Source: Gulosibacter hominis
GTDB taxonomy: Bacteria; Actinomycetota; Actinomycetes; Actinomycetales; Microbacteriaceae
DNA length: 64,000 nt
Assembly: GCF_904842695.1 (NCBI RefSeq)
Contig: NZ_CAJGWQ010000001.1
Location: 186,001-250,000, forward strand
Reading direction: 5' to 3'
The position numbers and the translations under genes were made by a program. Below the pieces are notes generated by a model, which did no database searches, had not been told where the DNA came from, and saw nothing but the letters and a program-made list of their open reading frames with translations. Shown one piece after another: positions 44,538-53,560 of the stretch. The stretch's first letter is position 1; each line of letters starts with the position of its first letter.

Positions 44538-44999
44538 TAGTGGTGCTTGCGAGCGCTCTGTGCACTGGTGCAACCGTGCAGCCTTCAACCATGATCAGCA
44601 AGCAGGCAGGTGCTCGTGCAGCGCAATGGCGCCCAGAGCGCAGATCTCGCTCAAGCTGAGATATTTGCGCAGTGAGCGTTTTGCCACCGGCTTTCCATGA
44701 TCGCTCGCTGCAGGGGCGACCACGTGAGCACAGAGCGCAGCACAACGACTTACTAGGTCGCGCTGAGTCGACACCCACAATGGTGAATGCAAAACAGGCT
44801 GCGCCGTGAGGTCAGTGTCGACCATCCGGGGCAGAGCGCAGCAAGGACGGTTCACTGTAGAGTCGGCGATCTTTGCAAGATTGATCAGGATGGTGCGCTC
44901 GGAAAGCTGTGTATGTCTGTGCAATTTAGAGAGCGCCCATGCATCCACAAAGATCTGGGCAATACTGGCGGCACCGCTCGGTATTACTAGCGGCATCCG

Positions 45000-45020
45000 A
45001 TAATGTACATTATGTCATTC
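45000..45020 (+). repeat. 17-bp repeat, copy 2, within a 14-bp palindrome
   Basis: ATAATGTACATTAT (45000-45013) is a perfect palindrome, and TGTACATTATGTCATTC (45004-45020) repeats copy 1 with one change. Perfect symmetry favours a dimeric regulator's site. Confidence 0.55.
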
Positions 45021-45104
45021 GGTAATGATGGTGCTATCGGTTCGACGTGCGGATGCACTGCAACGCATAGGCTGCCACTCCTTCCCCGCTGCACCGGCCG
45101 GACG

Positions 45105-45143
45105 TAAAAAATCGTGGGGCCACCAGACTGGCAGCCCCACGAT
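45105..45143 (-). terminator. Strong hairpin with T run on the minus strand
   Basis: ATCGTGGGGC pairs with GCCCCACGAT (45134-45143) with an inner GCCA/TGGC stem; the minus strand then reads ATTTTTT. This is a Rho-independent terminator, but no gene is visible just upstream on that strand, where a TTGACA lies at about 45179. A short unannotated RNA is possible. Confidence 0.7.
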
Positions 45144-45305
45144 GTTCTGATTCCCGATTCCCCCCAACGAGGTATGTCAACGATACGAAGAATGGCGCGC
45201 CATAGGCTGAGTGTCGATGGCATATGCGCTGGGTGTTGGCTGTGATACCCAAAAAACTGCTTGAGCTTCAGGCTGTTTTCAGCGCCCAGGTCGCAAGGTG
45301 GACGG

Positions 45306-46790
45306 GTGAACGAACAGAACGACTTCAACTTCCAACGCGGTAATTCGGAACCCGAATCGGCCGCTCCTAACAGCGCGGCTGCCGCACAGCACGAAAAAAA
45401 CAACGACACTGCGGAAGCCAGCCGGAACGAAGTTATCAATAGCGCGGAAGTTGAGAACAGCACCGTGGATGCTCAGCGCCACGACACCGTGCCGCTGCCC
45501 CGCGACGACGACAACCCCCGGGCTCTTCCTGAGCTGCCGCTGATCAAATCAGTCTCACAGGGCTCGAGGCCACATTCGCCTGCCGATACATCCGTCGATC
45601 CATCACCACTGGCACCGCTACCCCAGTTGCCCCCGCTGCCTGAGCTCGGCGTACCCGATGGCACACAGCAGAGTAAGGATGCGGGCCAGTCACGGCAACG
45701 CACCCCGTGGGCCGCAATTGTCGCCACCGCCGCAGCCACCGCCCTGGTGGCGGGCTCGCTCGCTTCGCTGATCACTGGCCAGATTGTCGGTCAACAGCCC
45801 GCCAGCGCGGGTCATCCCGCACAGCAAGCGCAGCAGGCTACCCCGGCAACTTCACCGAGTGACTGGAGCTCCGTTGCCCAAAAAGTGGAGCCCTCGGTAG
45901 TGGCTATCCAGGTCGTTGATGGTGAATCTCGCGGTAGCCAGGGATCGGGCGTGGTGTGGGACGACCAGGGCCACATCGTCACCAACAATCACGTGATTCA
46001 TGGCGCCTCACCCGACGGCGTAGTCGTGATTGTGGGCAATAACACTTACGCTGCCTCGATTGTTGGCGGCGATGCTGCCACCGATATCGCCGTGCTCAAG
46101 CTTGAGCGGGTACCGGACGGGCTCACACCAATTCAGCACGGCAATTCGGATTCGCTCGTGGTGGGTCAAGAGGTGGCCGCCATCGGTAATCCGCTGGGGC
46201 TTTCGGGCTCGGTCACCACCGGTATCGTTTCAGCCCTCGACCGACCAATTGCCACCGGTGGTAGCAGCACCAAACCGGTCATCACCAACGCCATCCAAAC
46301 CTCCGCGCCACTCAACCCCGGTAATTCGGGCGGCGCGCTGGTCGACCGTAATGGCGCACTCATCGGCATCAACTCGGCGATCGCCAGTGTCAACGGCGCT
46401 GACTCTGGGAAACAAAGCGGCAATATCGGCATCGGTTTTGCAATCCCGATATCCCTCACCGAAAACATCGCGAGTCAGCTCATTGAAAACGGTAAAGTCT
46501 CGCACGCCTTTTTGGGGACCGCCACCGTCGACGGTGCGGTGCAGGTCGACGGCGAACAGCGACTTGGTGCTGAAGTAAAAACCGTCGTGCAAGACGGGCC
46601 TAGCGAACACGCCGGCCTCGAGGTTGGCGACGTGATCGTCACCCTCGACGGTCACGAAATACTCGGTTCACAGCATCTGGTCGGCACTGTGCGCACCCTA
46701 AAAGTGGATCAACAGGTCACGATGCAGGTGGTTCGCAAAGGCAAACGCGTTGACCTCGAGGTGAAGCTTGGCACCGCTCCCGACCTGTAA
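45306..46790 (+). CDS. HtrA/DegP-like trypsin-family serine protease with PDZ
   Basis: About 494 residues from GTG 45306, with AAGGTGG upstream. An N-terminal disordered cytoplasmic region of ~135 residues is followed by one membrane helix (AAIVATAAATALVAGSLASLI), the protease domain with catalytic His (HIVTNNHVIHG), Asp (AATDIAVLKL) and Ser (LNPGNSGGALVD), and a C-terminal PDZ domain (VVQDGPSEHAGLEVGDVIVTLDG). This is the type II membrane PepD/HtrA form of actinobacteria, acting outside the membrane in protein quality control. Longer start at 45261 is less likely. Confidence 0.9.
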   Translation: MNEQNDFNFQRGNSEPESAAPNSAAAAQHEKNNDTAEASRNEVINSAEVENSTVDAQRHDTVPLPRDDDNPRALPELPLIKSVSQGSRPHSPADTSVDPSPLAPLPQLPPLPELGVPDGTQQSKDAGQSRQRTPWAAIVATAAATALVAGSLASLITGQIVGQQPASAGHPAQQAQQATPATSPSDWSSVAQKVEPSVVAIQVVDGESRGSQGSGVVWDDQGHIVTNNHVIHGASPDGVVVIVGNNTYAASIVGGDAATDIAVLKLERVPDGLTPIQHGNSDSLVVGQEVAAIGNPLGLSGSVTTGIVSALDRPIATGGSSTKPVITNAIQTSAPLNPGNSGGALVDRNGALIGINSAIASVNGADSGKQSGNIGIGFAIPISLTENIASQLIENGKVSHAFLGTATVDGAVQVDGEQRLGAEVKTVVQDGPSEHAGLEVGDVIVTLDGHEILGSQHLVGTVRTLKVDQQVTMQVVRKGKRVDLEVKLGTAPDL

Positions 46791-46876
46791 ACAGCGAACG
46801 CCGTAACAGACCGCGCTTACGAGAATGTCACCTCCTGGTCGACTGAACATCAGACTCGTCCACTAGTGTCAGCCAC

Positions 46877-47392
46877 ATGACGCACGCACAGTTGACAGTT
46901 CGAGACGGCTCCCCCGCGGTTCGCCTGTCGGCCCAGTTCCCGATTCCGGCCGGCAAACTCTGGTCACAGGCGCTCACACCCGAGGGCCTTGCCACATGGT
47001 TCCCGTTTCAGGTCGAATTCGCTCCCGAGATCGGCTCGCGCATCACCTTCACCGACAAAACCTCGGATGCGTCCACAAACTTCACCGGCGAAATCACCAG
47101 CCTGCGAGACCCCGAAGAGCTGGCCTTCACCTTCGGTGAAAACAGCCACGTCACGATGACGCTCAATAGCGATGGCAAAGAAACAACGTTTGCAGTGGTT
47201 GAGCGACTGGCAAATGAAAACGAGGCTGCCCGAAACGCTGCCAGCTGGCACGCGGCAGTATCGAAGCTCGAACGCCTGCACGGGGTCGATTCCCCCGAAC
47301 TCGACTGGAACACCATCTACGAGCGCTATGTCGACGAGGGTTTCCCGACCGGCGCAGCGGTTCCGGGAATCGACGAGGAAACGCTCGTCTAG
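46877..47392 (+). CDS. AHSA1/SRPBCC-family protein
   Basis: 171 residues with the activator-of-Hsp90-ATPase-1-like fold seen in many bacteria: PAGKLWSQALTPEGLATWFPFQVE, then GSRITFTDKT and VVERLANENEAARNAASWHAAVSKLERLHG. It is probably a small-molecule-binding protein; ligand unknown. TAGTGT at 46864-46869 is 7 bases before the ATG, so it is likely leaderless. The next gene starts 66 bases downstream. Confidence 0.8.
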   Translation: MTHAQLTVRDGSPAVRLSAQFPIPAGKLWSQALTPEGLATWFPFQVEFAPEIGSRITFTDKTSDASTNFTGEITSLRDPEELAFTFGENSHVTMTLNSDGKETTFAVVERLANENEAARNAASWHAAVSKLERLHGVDSPELDWNTIYERYVDEGFPTGAAVPGIDEETLV

Positions 47393-47458
47393 CATCCCGA
47401 TCGAATTCAGCTCACTCCCCTCAACCTTCCGCTTTATGCGGCAAACGAAGACAGCACC

Positions 47459-48679
47459 ATGACACTGCGGCACATCATCTGGGATATGGGCGGCACGCTC
47501 ATTGACACCTATCCGAGTGTGGCGAATTCACTCAGCCAGGCCATTCGGTCCAGCGCGACTGCGGACCCTGATGAGCAGCGGCTCACGCAACGGATGCGCG
47601 CCTCCTCGATCGCCGAAACTATCGCATCGCTGGCAGCAGAATACGACATCTCCCCCACGGTGCTTGAAGATGCCTACCGGGCGCTCAAAGCCTCGTGGGA
47701 GCACGGTGCCACTCCCCCGGTGATGCCGGCGGCGGCAGGTCTGATCCGACGCGTTCAGGCAGCCGGCGGCAAAAACATCGTGGTCACCCATCGCGACCGT
47801 GAGAGCGCCAGCGCGCTTTTGGCCGGCACCGGGCTTGCTATTGACGGCATGATCACCGTGTCGGACGGCTTCGCGCGCAAACCCAATCCGGCGATGTTTC
47901 ATGCCGCTCTCACCCGCTTTGATCTCGACACGGCGCAGACACTGGCAATCGGTGACCGAATGATCGATATCGCTGCGGCCGAGGCGGCGGGATGCACGGC
48001 AGTACTGCTCACGCATCCCGGCGATCTCGCACTCGATGCCGCGGCTGGCGACAGCGACAGGCGCGTAAACCGCATCGGATCACTGACCGAGGCTGCGCCC
48101 CTGATCCCACTCGACACCCCACACGCAAAAATGATCGCAGGCGAGCCCTACTACGCAGATGTGCCAACACTTGCGGCTGCTCGCGTGCGTGCCCGTGCGC
48201 TCAGCCAGCAGTTCAATAGCTCAGCACCGGATGCGCTCACCGAGCGCGCGGAGCTACTGACGCAGCTGCTGGGTCGAAGCGGTGGAGTTGATCTGCAACC
48301 GCCGTTCCACTGTGACTATGGCACCAATATTCGCTTCGGTGACGCCTGTTTCGTGAATTTCGACGGGATATTCCTCGACGTCGCCCCGATCATCATTGGC
48401 GATCGCGTCCAGTTTGGTCCGGGAGTGCAGCTACTCACGCCAACGCATCCGCTGGATGCAGCAGAACGTGCAACGGGTATCGAATCCGCCGCGCCCATCA
48501 CGATCGGCGATGACGTCTGGCTCGGCGGCAATGTCATGGTACTCGGCGGCGTCACCATTGGTGCCCGAACAATTGTTGGCGCCGGTTCGGTGGTGACCCG
48601 CTCACTGCCCGAAAATGTGATTGCGGCCGGTAACCCGGCACGCATCCTGCGCGAGGTTCCGACCGCAACCGAGCGCTAG
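47459..48679 (+). CDS. Fusion of HAD hydrolase and sugar O-acetyltransferase
   Basis: 406 residues in two domains. Residues 1-~215 are HAD subfamily IA: motif I IWDMGGTLIDT, VVTHRDRESA, ARKPNPAMF and LAIGDRMIDIAAAEAAG. The second Asp of motif I is Gly, so acid-base catalysis may be lost or changed. Residues ~222-406 are a maltose/galactoside acetyltransferase: MIAGEPYYADVPTL, then a left-handed beta-helix with FHCDYGTNIRFGD, the catalytic His in LLTPTHPLDAAER, and GNPARILREV. No stop or clear internal ribosome site separates them. The two activities could act on the same sugar phosphate or sugar. Confidence 0.82.
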   Translation: MTLRHIIWDMGGTLIDTYPSVANSLSQAIRSSATADPDEQRLTQRMRASSIAETIASLAAEYDISPTVLEDAYRALKASWEHGATPPVMPAAAGLIRRVQAAGGKNIVVTHRDRESASALLAGTGLAIDGMITVSDGFARKPNPAMFHAALTRFDLDTAQTLAIGDRMIDIAAAEAAGCTAVLLTHPGDLALDAAAGDSDRRVNRIGSLTEAAPLIPLDTPHAKMIAGEPYYADVPTLAAARVRARALSQQFNSSAPDALTERAELLTQLLGRSGGVDLQPPFHCDYGTNIRFGDACFVNFDGIFLDVAPIIIGDRVQFGPGVQLLTPTHPLDAAERATGIESAAPITIGDDVWLGGNVMVLGGVTIGARTIVGAGSVVTRSLPENVIAAGNPARILREVPTATER

Positions 48680-48712
48680 ACCAGAATCCGCCCAGCTCAG
48701 GCCGAACGCAAA

Positions 48713-49489
48713 TTATTGGCCGGTGAAATTTGGCCGGCGCTTCTGCTGAAAAGCCGCGAACCCCTCCGCGTAGTCGGAGCTCGAACACAGCTCGGCCTGG
48801 GAGGTGTTTTCATTGGCGATTGATTGCCACATGCCGATGCGCTGGTCACGAATTTCATGCACCAGTTTTTTGGATGCGGCAAAGGCGAGCTGCGCGCCCC
48901 TGGCGGCTCGAAGGGCACGCTCCCTGGTGAACTCAATCAGTTCATCATCAGCGACCCAGCGACTAAACAGGCCCTGTTCGACCGCTTCGCGGCCGTTCAT
49001 AAACTCGGCGGTATAGGTCAGATCGAGAGTGCGATGCGGGCCCAGTCGCTCGGTAAACAGCCAGTGCCCGCCCGAATCGAGGGTGGCTCCCAGGTTGGCA
49101 AACGGTGAGCCAAGTTTGGCGCTTTCAGCCACATACACAACATCACAGGCCAGCGCCAGGCCAAGGCCAACTCCGAGGCAGGCGCCGTGAACGGCCGCGA
49201 AAGTGGGTGCCGGAAACTCGCTGAGCGCGCGCATCACCGCCGTCACATGACCATCGAGATAGGCCGCAACATCGTCGGTGGCCGGAACAACCAGGGCGAT
49301 ATCGCGCCCGGCACAAAAGCCCCGGCCTTCGCCCCGCAAAAGCAGCGCTCTTGCGCCCGCTGCCGCAGCAGTTTCAAGCTTTGCGTGCAGTTCTTGCAAA
49401 TTGTCCGCATCCAGCGCGTTAAGTTTTTTCGGGGCGTTGAGCACCACTTCGGCGAGGCCCGTTTGTTCGTCAAAGTTCAGATCGATCAT
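48713..49489 (-). CDS. paaG: Enoyl-CoA hydratase/isomerase of the paa operon
   Basis: 258 residues from the ATG at 49489, with GAGGAA upstream; a longer ORF to 49573 overlaps the paaE end. Crotonase fold: oxyanion-hole segments LLLRGEGRGFCAGRD and VHGACLGVGLGLALACD; GSPFANLGATLDSG in the active site. As the last gene after paaE it fits the ring 1,2-epoxyphenylacetyl-CoA isomerase PaaG, or a 2,3-dehydroadipyl-CoA hydratase; sequence alone does not decide. Gene symbol tentative. Converges with the HAD-acetyltransferase gene. Confidence 0.72.
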   Translation of the reverse strand: MIDLNFDEQTGLAEVVLNAPKKLNALDADNLQELHAKLETAAAAGARALLLRGEGRGFCAGRDIALVVPATDDVAAYLDGHVTAVMRALSEFPAPTFAAVHGACLGVGLGLALACDVVYVAESAKLGSPFANLGATLDSGGHWLFTERLGPHRTLDLTYTAEFMNGREAVEQGLFSRWVADDELIEFTRERALRAARGAQLAFAASKKLVHEIRDQRIGMWQSIANENTSQAELCSSSDYAEGFAAFQQKRRPNFTGQ

Positions 49490-49572
49490 GTATTCATTCC
49501 TCGGTTTTGAGTGTTCAACAACCCGCACACTGTCGGGTCGCGCAACGACTTGGTGGGTGTGGCCGGTCGACA

Positions 49573-50760
49573 CTAGGCGTCGAAATCGACCACGACCCTG
49601 TCGCTGGTGGGACGCGATTGACAGGTGAGCACATAGCCGCGCTCCAGCTCGTCAGCTTCAAGCGCATAGTTTTCGGCCATGTCGACCGTTCCCTCGACCA
49701 CCTTGGCGCGGCAGGTGCCGCACACGCCACCGGCACATGCGAACGGCACATCGGGGCGCACCCGCAACGCGGCGTTAAGCACGGTTTCGCGGGCATCCTT
49801 GGGTGATTGCACCTCGCCCGAAAGCCCGTCGAGATTAAACGAAATATCGAAGTTTTCGCCCTCCGGGTCAACCTCTACCGGCCGACCGGCCTGTGCGCTC
49901 GGACCCTCCCCCGGCTCACCGGTGGTGAAGAGTTCAAATCGAACCCGGTCGGTCGGCACCGCACGCTTGGTGAGCTCGTCGCGGATCAGCTGCACGAGTT
50001 CGAACGGGCCACACAGGAACCATTCGTCAACTTTGGGCACGTCAATGAGACGGTCAAAAATCGTGTTGAGTTTTTCTACGTCGAGTCGGCCCGAGTAGAT
50101 CGGTGCCTGGCGTTGCTCGCGCGACAGCACGTGGTGAATGGCCAGTCGTGTCGGATAGCGGTCTTTGAGGTCGGCGAGGTCTTCGAGAAACATGACCTCT
50201 GCCGTGGCGCGGTTCGCATAAATGAGGTCAACGAAGGTGCCCTCGTGCGCCAGCAGCGACTTTGCGATTGCCAGCACCGGGGTGATGCCCGAGCCAGCGG
50301 CGGCGGCCACGAAATGGGCGTTGCCCGATTTCACGGCAGCGGCCGAAAGCTGCTCGGGATCGTTCATATCGGTGAGTCGGTGCTTCGAAATAAACGCACC
50401 CTGCGGGCTCATCACGTCAATTTCGAATCCCGGGGCCAGATGGTCGTTCGCCCAGTTCGAAAACAGACCTCCATGGTCACGTTTGATACCGACCTTGATC
50501 GTCCCGGCTGTGGGTGCCTCACAGATCGAGTAGCTGCGGCGCACCTCCTGGCCGTCAATATTGGCGCGGAGCGCTACGTACTGTCCGGCCACATAGTTGT
50601 ATTCATCCTGCAGGTCTGCGGGGATCTCAAACGAGACTTCGATCGACTTTTCGGTGAGTGGACGCACGGCGCTCACCTTCAGGGTGTGAAAGGTTGCCCG
50701 ACGTTTCGCCGGTATCACATCGGTTTTTTGGGCTTCAAAATTGGCTTGTTCGTTGGTCAC
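49573..50760 (-). CDS. paaE: Phenylacetyl-CoA epoxidase reductase PaaE
   Basis: 396 residues from GTG 50760, sharing a base with the paaD stop (TAGTG). Ferredoxin-NADP reductase-like FAD domain (GQYVALRANIDGQEVRRSYSI), NAD(P) domain (AAAAGSGITPVLAIAKSLL, FLCGPFELVQLIRDEL) and a C-terminal plant-type 2Fe-2S domain with FACAGGVCGTCRAKVVEG and the last Cys in VLTCQS. It passes electrons from NADPH to the di-iron subunit PaaA. Confidence 0.93.
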   Translation of the reverse strand: MTNEQANFEAQKTDVIPAKRRATFHTLKVSAVRPLTEKSIEVSFEIPADLQDEYNYVAGQYVALRANIDGQEVRRSYSICEAPTAGTIKVGIKRDHGGLFSNWANDHLAPGFEIDVMSPQGAFISKHRLTDMNDPEQLSAAAVKSGNAHFVAAAAGSGITPVLAIAKSLLAHEGTFVDLIYANRATAEVMFLEDLADLKDRYPTRLAIHHVLSREQRQAPIYSGRLDVEKLNTIFDRLIDVPKVDEWFLCGPFELVQLIRDELTKRAVPTDRVRFELFTTGEPGEGPSAQAGRPVEVDPEGENFDISFNLDGLSGEVQSPKDARETVLNAALRVRPDVPFACAGGVCGTCRAKVVEGTVDMAENYALEADELERGYVLTCQSRPTSDRVVVDFDA

Positions 50761-51299
50761 TAGTGCACCTTGAAATAGTCGAAGGGTTCTTTGCAGGATG
50801 CGCACTGGTAGAGCGCCTTGCAAGCGGTGGAGCCAAAACGGCTGAGTTGATTGGTGTCGATCGACCCGCAGCGTGGGCAACGCACCGAAAGCGACAGCGA
50901 GGTTGGAGCGCGTTCGCCAAGTCTTGGAGCGGCGCCGGTGGGTGCCGCGATCCCGTACGCCTCGAGCTTGCGCTTGCCCGATTCGCTCATCCAGTCGGTA
51001 GTCCACGCCGGCGAGAGCACAAGGCTCACCTCTGCCCTGTGGTAACCGGCTTCATGCAGCGCGTGTTCAACATCAGCTTTGATGGTGTTCATGGCCGGGC
51101 AGCCTGAATAGGTGGGCGTGATCACAATCTGCACGGTGCCGTCGCTGCCAATAACGGCGTCGCGGAGGATACCGAGATCGGCAATGGTCAGCACCGGAAT
51201 CTCCGGGTCGCAGACAGTGGCGGCAACGTCCCACGCGCGACCGGCTTCCGGATCATCGGGCCGGGTGGTGGCGTCAGGATGCGATGCAGCGTTGGTCAT
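50760..51299 (-). CDS. paaD: Phenylacetyl-CoA epoxidase subunit PaaD
   Basis: 179 residues. N-terminal MIP18/DUF59 domain (DVAATVCDPEIPVLTIADLGILRD, ITPTYSGCPAMNTIKADVEHAL) and a C-terminal zinc-finger-like cysteine set (CPRCGSIDTNQLSRFGSTAC...CASCKEPFDYFKVH). PaaD is required for a working epoxidase, probably in Fe-S or di-iron centre maturation. It lies 8 bases after paaC. Confidence 0.93.
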   Translation of the reverse strand: MTNAASHPDATTRPDDPEAGRAWDVAATVCDPEIPVLTIADLGILRDAVIGSDGTVQIVITPTYSGCPAMNTIKADVEHALHEAGYHRAEVSLVLSPAWTTDWMSESGKRKLEAYGIAAPTGAAPRLGERAPTSLSLSVRCPRCGSIDTNQLSRFGSTACKALYQCASCKEPFDYFKVH

Positions 51300-51307
51300 G
51301 CGATCGC

Positions 51308-52138
51308 CTACCAGGTTGCGCCGGGGTGTTTACGAGCAAGCACCTGCATTTCGGCGAGCAGATAGCCGAGGTGCTCACGGTGTTCACCGCGGCGACCGCC
51401 GGTTACCGCCTGCTTGACATCGGGAACCTGCAGGCCGGCACGCTCGATGATGTCGGTGATGCCGGCCATTACCGGTTCGCGCAGTGTCGAGGGCCGCACC
51501 GCGACCCCTTCGAGACGGTCGTGCAGTTCGTCATCCTCGAATAGCTCGTCGATATAGGGCCAGCAATAGTCGAGCCCAGCCTGCAGTCTGCGATTGGCTT
51601 CTTCGGTGCCGATGCCCAGCCGCAGCGACCACTGTTCGGCGTGGTCGAAGTGGTAGTCAAGCTCCTTTGCCGCCTTCACTGCAATCGCCCGCAGCGTTTC
51701 GTCGCCCGTCTCGAGACCGGCAAGACGCGTGTACAGCTCATAGGCGTAGGCACTGTAGATGAGCTGGCGCGCGATGGTCTGACCGAAGTCGCCATTGGGT
51801 AGCTCAACCAGGTGGAGACTGCGAAACTCTTCTTCCTCACGGAAGTAGGCGAGATCGTCTTCGGTCTTGCTCCATGCGGTGCCAGCGTAGGTGAGCAGCA
51901 CTCTGGCGTGACCGATGAGGTCGAGCGCCACATTACCGAGCGCAATATCTTCTTCGAGCTCGGGCGCGCGTGAAATCCACCAGCTCAGTTGCTGGCCGAG
52001 AATGAGCGCATCATCGCCGAGACGGAGCGCGTATTGAGCGACATCTTCGCTAGCTTTCACCCCGAGCTGCTGGATCTCTTCCGAGGTGAGTGCGTAGCCC
52101 GCCGATATGAGCGTGGCTGAGTCAAATCCCTGGCTCAC
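51308..52138 (-). CDS. paaC: Phenylacetyl-CoA epoxidase structural subunit PaaC
   Basis: 276 residues, ferritin-like four-helix bundle without catalytic iron (LGDDALILGQQLSWWISRAPELEEDIALGNVALDLIGHARVLL, then KELDYHFDHAEQWSLRLG). It pairs with PaaA as the structural subunit of the ring epoxidase. Start overlaps the paaB stop by four bases. Confidence 0.93.
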   Translation of the reverse strand: MSQGFDSATLISAGYALTSEEIQQLGVKASEDVAQYALRLGDDALILGQQLSWWISRAPELEEDIALGNVALDLIGHARVLLTYAGTAWSKTEDDLAYFREEEEFRSLHLVELPNGDFGQTIARQLIYSAYAYELYTRLAGLETGDETLRAIAVKAAKELDYHFDHAEQWSLRLGIGTEEANRRLQAGLDYCWPYIDELFEDDELHDRLEGVAVRPSTLREPVMAGITDIIERAGLQVPDVKQAVTGGRRGEHREHLGYLLAEMQVLARKHPGATW

Positions 52139-52446
52139 AGGTGAGGCACCCCCTCCGACTGCTGGTAGTAGGTGGCGTGGCGGTAGTTCTTCCCCTGCGA
52201 CGATTCAAAGAAGGCGTCTTTGTGATCGGGGTCGGATGCGGCGATGTCCGAGCTTCTCACTACCCACAGCGAGACCCCTTCGTTGCGGCGCGTGTAGAGA
52301 TCCCGGGCGTTGCGCAGCGCCATGGTGGCGTCCGGCGCGTGAAGTGATCCGGCGTGCACGTGGCTGAGGCCGCGCGATGAACGCACGAACACTTCCCACA
52401 GTGGCCACTCGTTGTCGGTTGCGGGTGCGACACTTTTTTCAGTCAT
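52135..52446 (-). CDS. paaB: Phenylacetyl-CoA epoxidase subunit PaaB
   Basis: 103 residues from ATG 52446. Standard PaaB sequence: WPLWEVFVRSSRGLSHVHAGSLHAPDATMALRNARDLYTRRNEGVSLWVV, ending ATYYQQSEGVPHL. The small subunit bridges PaaAC units in the complex. The gap to paaA holds an exact 18-bp tandem duplication (52461-52496). Confidence 0.94.
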   Translation of the reverse strand: MTEKSVAPATDNEWPLWEVFVRSSRGLSHVHAGSLHAPDATMALRNARDLYTRRNEGVSLWVVRSSDIAASDPDHKDAFFESSQGKNYRHATYYQQSEGVPHL

Positions 52447-52460
52447 ATTGATCCTGCTCT

Positions 52461-52496
52461 CCATTGAGTTGCGGAATGCCATTGAGTTGCGGAATG
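52461..52496. repeat. Tandem 18-bp duplication between paaA and paaB
   Basis: CCATTGAGTTGCGGAATG occurs twice without interruption, just upstream of the paaB ribosome-binding region. It looks like a recent slip duplication and lengthens the paaA-paaB spacer to 108 bases. Confidence 0.9.
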
Positions 52497-52554
52497 CGAG
52501 TGCCTCGGCGATGCCACCGCCCGGATTGGTCCCGAGCTGGTCACCCAGGGTGCG

Positions 52555-53541
52555 TTATGCCACTGCCGCTTCGCTTGCTTCTCGCTGTTTGCGGGCGTAC
52601 TCGGCGGCTGCTTCACGCACCCAGGCACCGTTTTCGTGCGCTTCGACGCGGCGTGCCAGGCGCTGTGCGTTGCAGGGGCCGTGGCCCTTAATCACCCCAA
52701 AAAACTCGTCCCAGTCGAGCTCGCCAAAGTCGTAGTGGCCGCGCTGTTCATTCCACTTGAGATCGGGATCGGGCAGGGTCAGTCCGAGTGCTTCAGCCTG
52801 GGGCACGATCATGTCGACAAAACGCTGGCGCAGCTCATCGTTTGAAAAGCGCTTGATCTTCCAGGCCATCGACTGTTTCGAGTTCGGCGACTGGTCGTCC
52901 GGTGGGCCGAACATCTGTAGTGCCGGCCCGTAGAACCGATTCACCGCATCCTGAGCCATCTGTTTTTGTTCTGGAGTGCCGTTCGAGAGGGTGTAGAGAA
53001 TCTCCCACCCCTGGCGCTGGTGAAACGATTCTTCTTTACAGATGCGAACCATCGCTCGACCGTAGGGGCCGTACGAGGTGCGGCACAGTGGCACCTGATT
53101 GCAGATCGCGGCACCATCTACGAGCCAGCCGATAGCACCCATATCAGCCCAGGTGCGTGCCGGATAGTTAAAAATTGACGAGTACTTGGCTTTGCCCGTG
53201 AGCAGCTGTTCATTGAGCTCGTCACGCGGTGTGCCGAGGGTTTCGGCAGCCGAGTAAAGGTACAGGCCGTGACCGGCTTCATCCTGCACCTTTGCCATCA
53301 GGATGGCCTTGCGTTTCAGTGACGGTGCGCGGGTGATCCAGTTGGCCTCGGGCTGCATGCCGATGATTTCTGAGTGAGCGTGCTGTGAAATCTGCCGAGT
53401 GAGCGTCTTGCGGTAGGCGTCGGGCATCCAGTCGGCTGGCTCAATACGTGAGTCGCGAGCAATGATGTCGTCAAAGTAGGCCTGAGCGCGTTCGAGGTCG
53501 ATCTCGTCACGCTGCGGCAGATTGGTCACGTTGTTCGTCAT
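52555..53541 (-). CDS. paaA: Phenylacetyl-CoA 1,2-epoxidase catalytic subunit PaaA
   Basis: 328 residues from ATG 53541, with AAAGGAG upstream. Ferritin-like di-iron oxygenase: iron ligands in [26 protein letters not shown] (ExxH) and [14 protein letters not shown] (ExxH). It epoxidises the aromatic ring of phenylacetyl-CoA, the key step of aerobic phenylacetate breakdown. First gene of paaABCDE-paaG; palindromes that could bind the regulator lie upstream. Confidence 0.95.
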   Translation of the reverse strand: MTNNVTNLPQRDEIDLERAQAYFDDIIARDSRIEPADWMPDAYRKTLTRQISQHAHSEIIGMQPEANWITRAPSLKRKAILMAKVQDEAGHGLYLYSAAETLGTPRDELNEQLLTGKAKYSSIFNYPARTWADMGAIGWLVDGAAICNQVPLCRTSYGPYGRAMVRICKEESFHQRQGWEILYTLSNGTPEQKQMAQDAVNRFYGPALQMFGPPDDQSPNSKQSMAWKIKRFSNDELRQRFVDMIVPQAEALGLTLPDPDLKWNEQRGHYDFGELDWDEFFGVIKGHGPCNAQRLARRVEAHENGAWVREAAAEYARKQREASEAAVA

Positions 53542-53560
53542 GCTGGAGTCTCCTTTGGCC

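Larger units (their letters stand above)
44420..45305. other. Non-coding or decayed region with repeated AT-rich sites
   Basis: 886 bases without a convincing gene. ORFs such as 44595-44996 on the minus strand (133 residues) match no family I know and lack a good ribosome site. The stretch is bounded by two copies of TGTRTATTATGTCATTC-like sequence (44521 and 45004) and holds a strong minus-strand hairpin near 45111. It could be a decayed gene, a small RNA locus or a regulatory region. Confidence 0.5.

Noticed and set aside
44595-44996. 133-residue minus-strand ORF in the non-coding stretch
   Set aside because: No ribosome site, no family resemblance and Cys/Ala-rich composition. Kept only as part of the described region.
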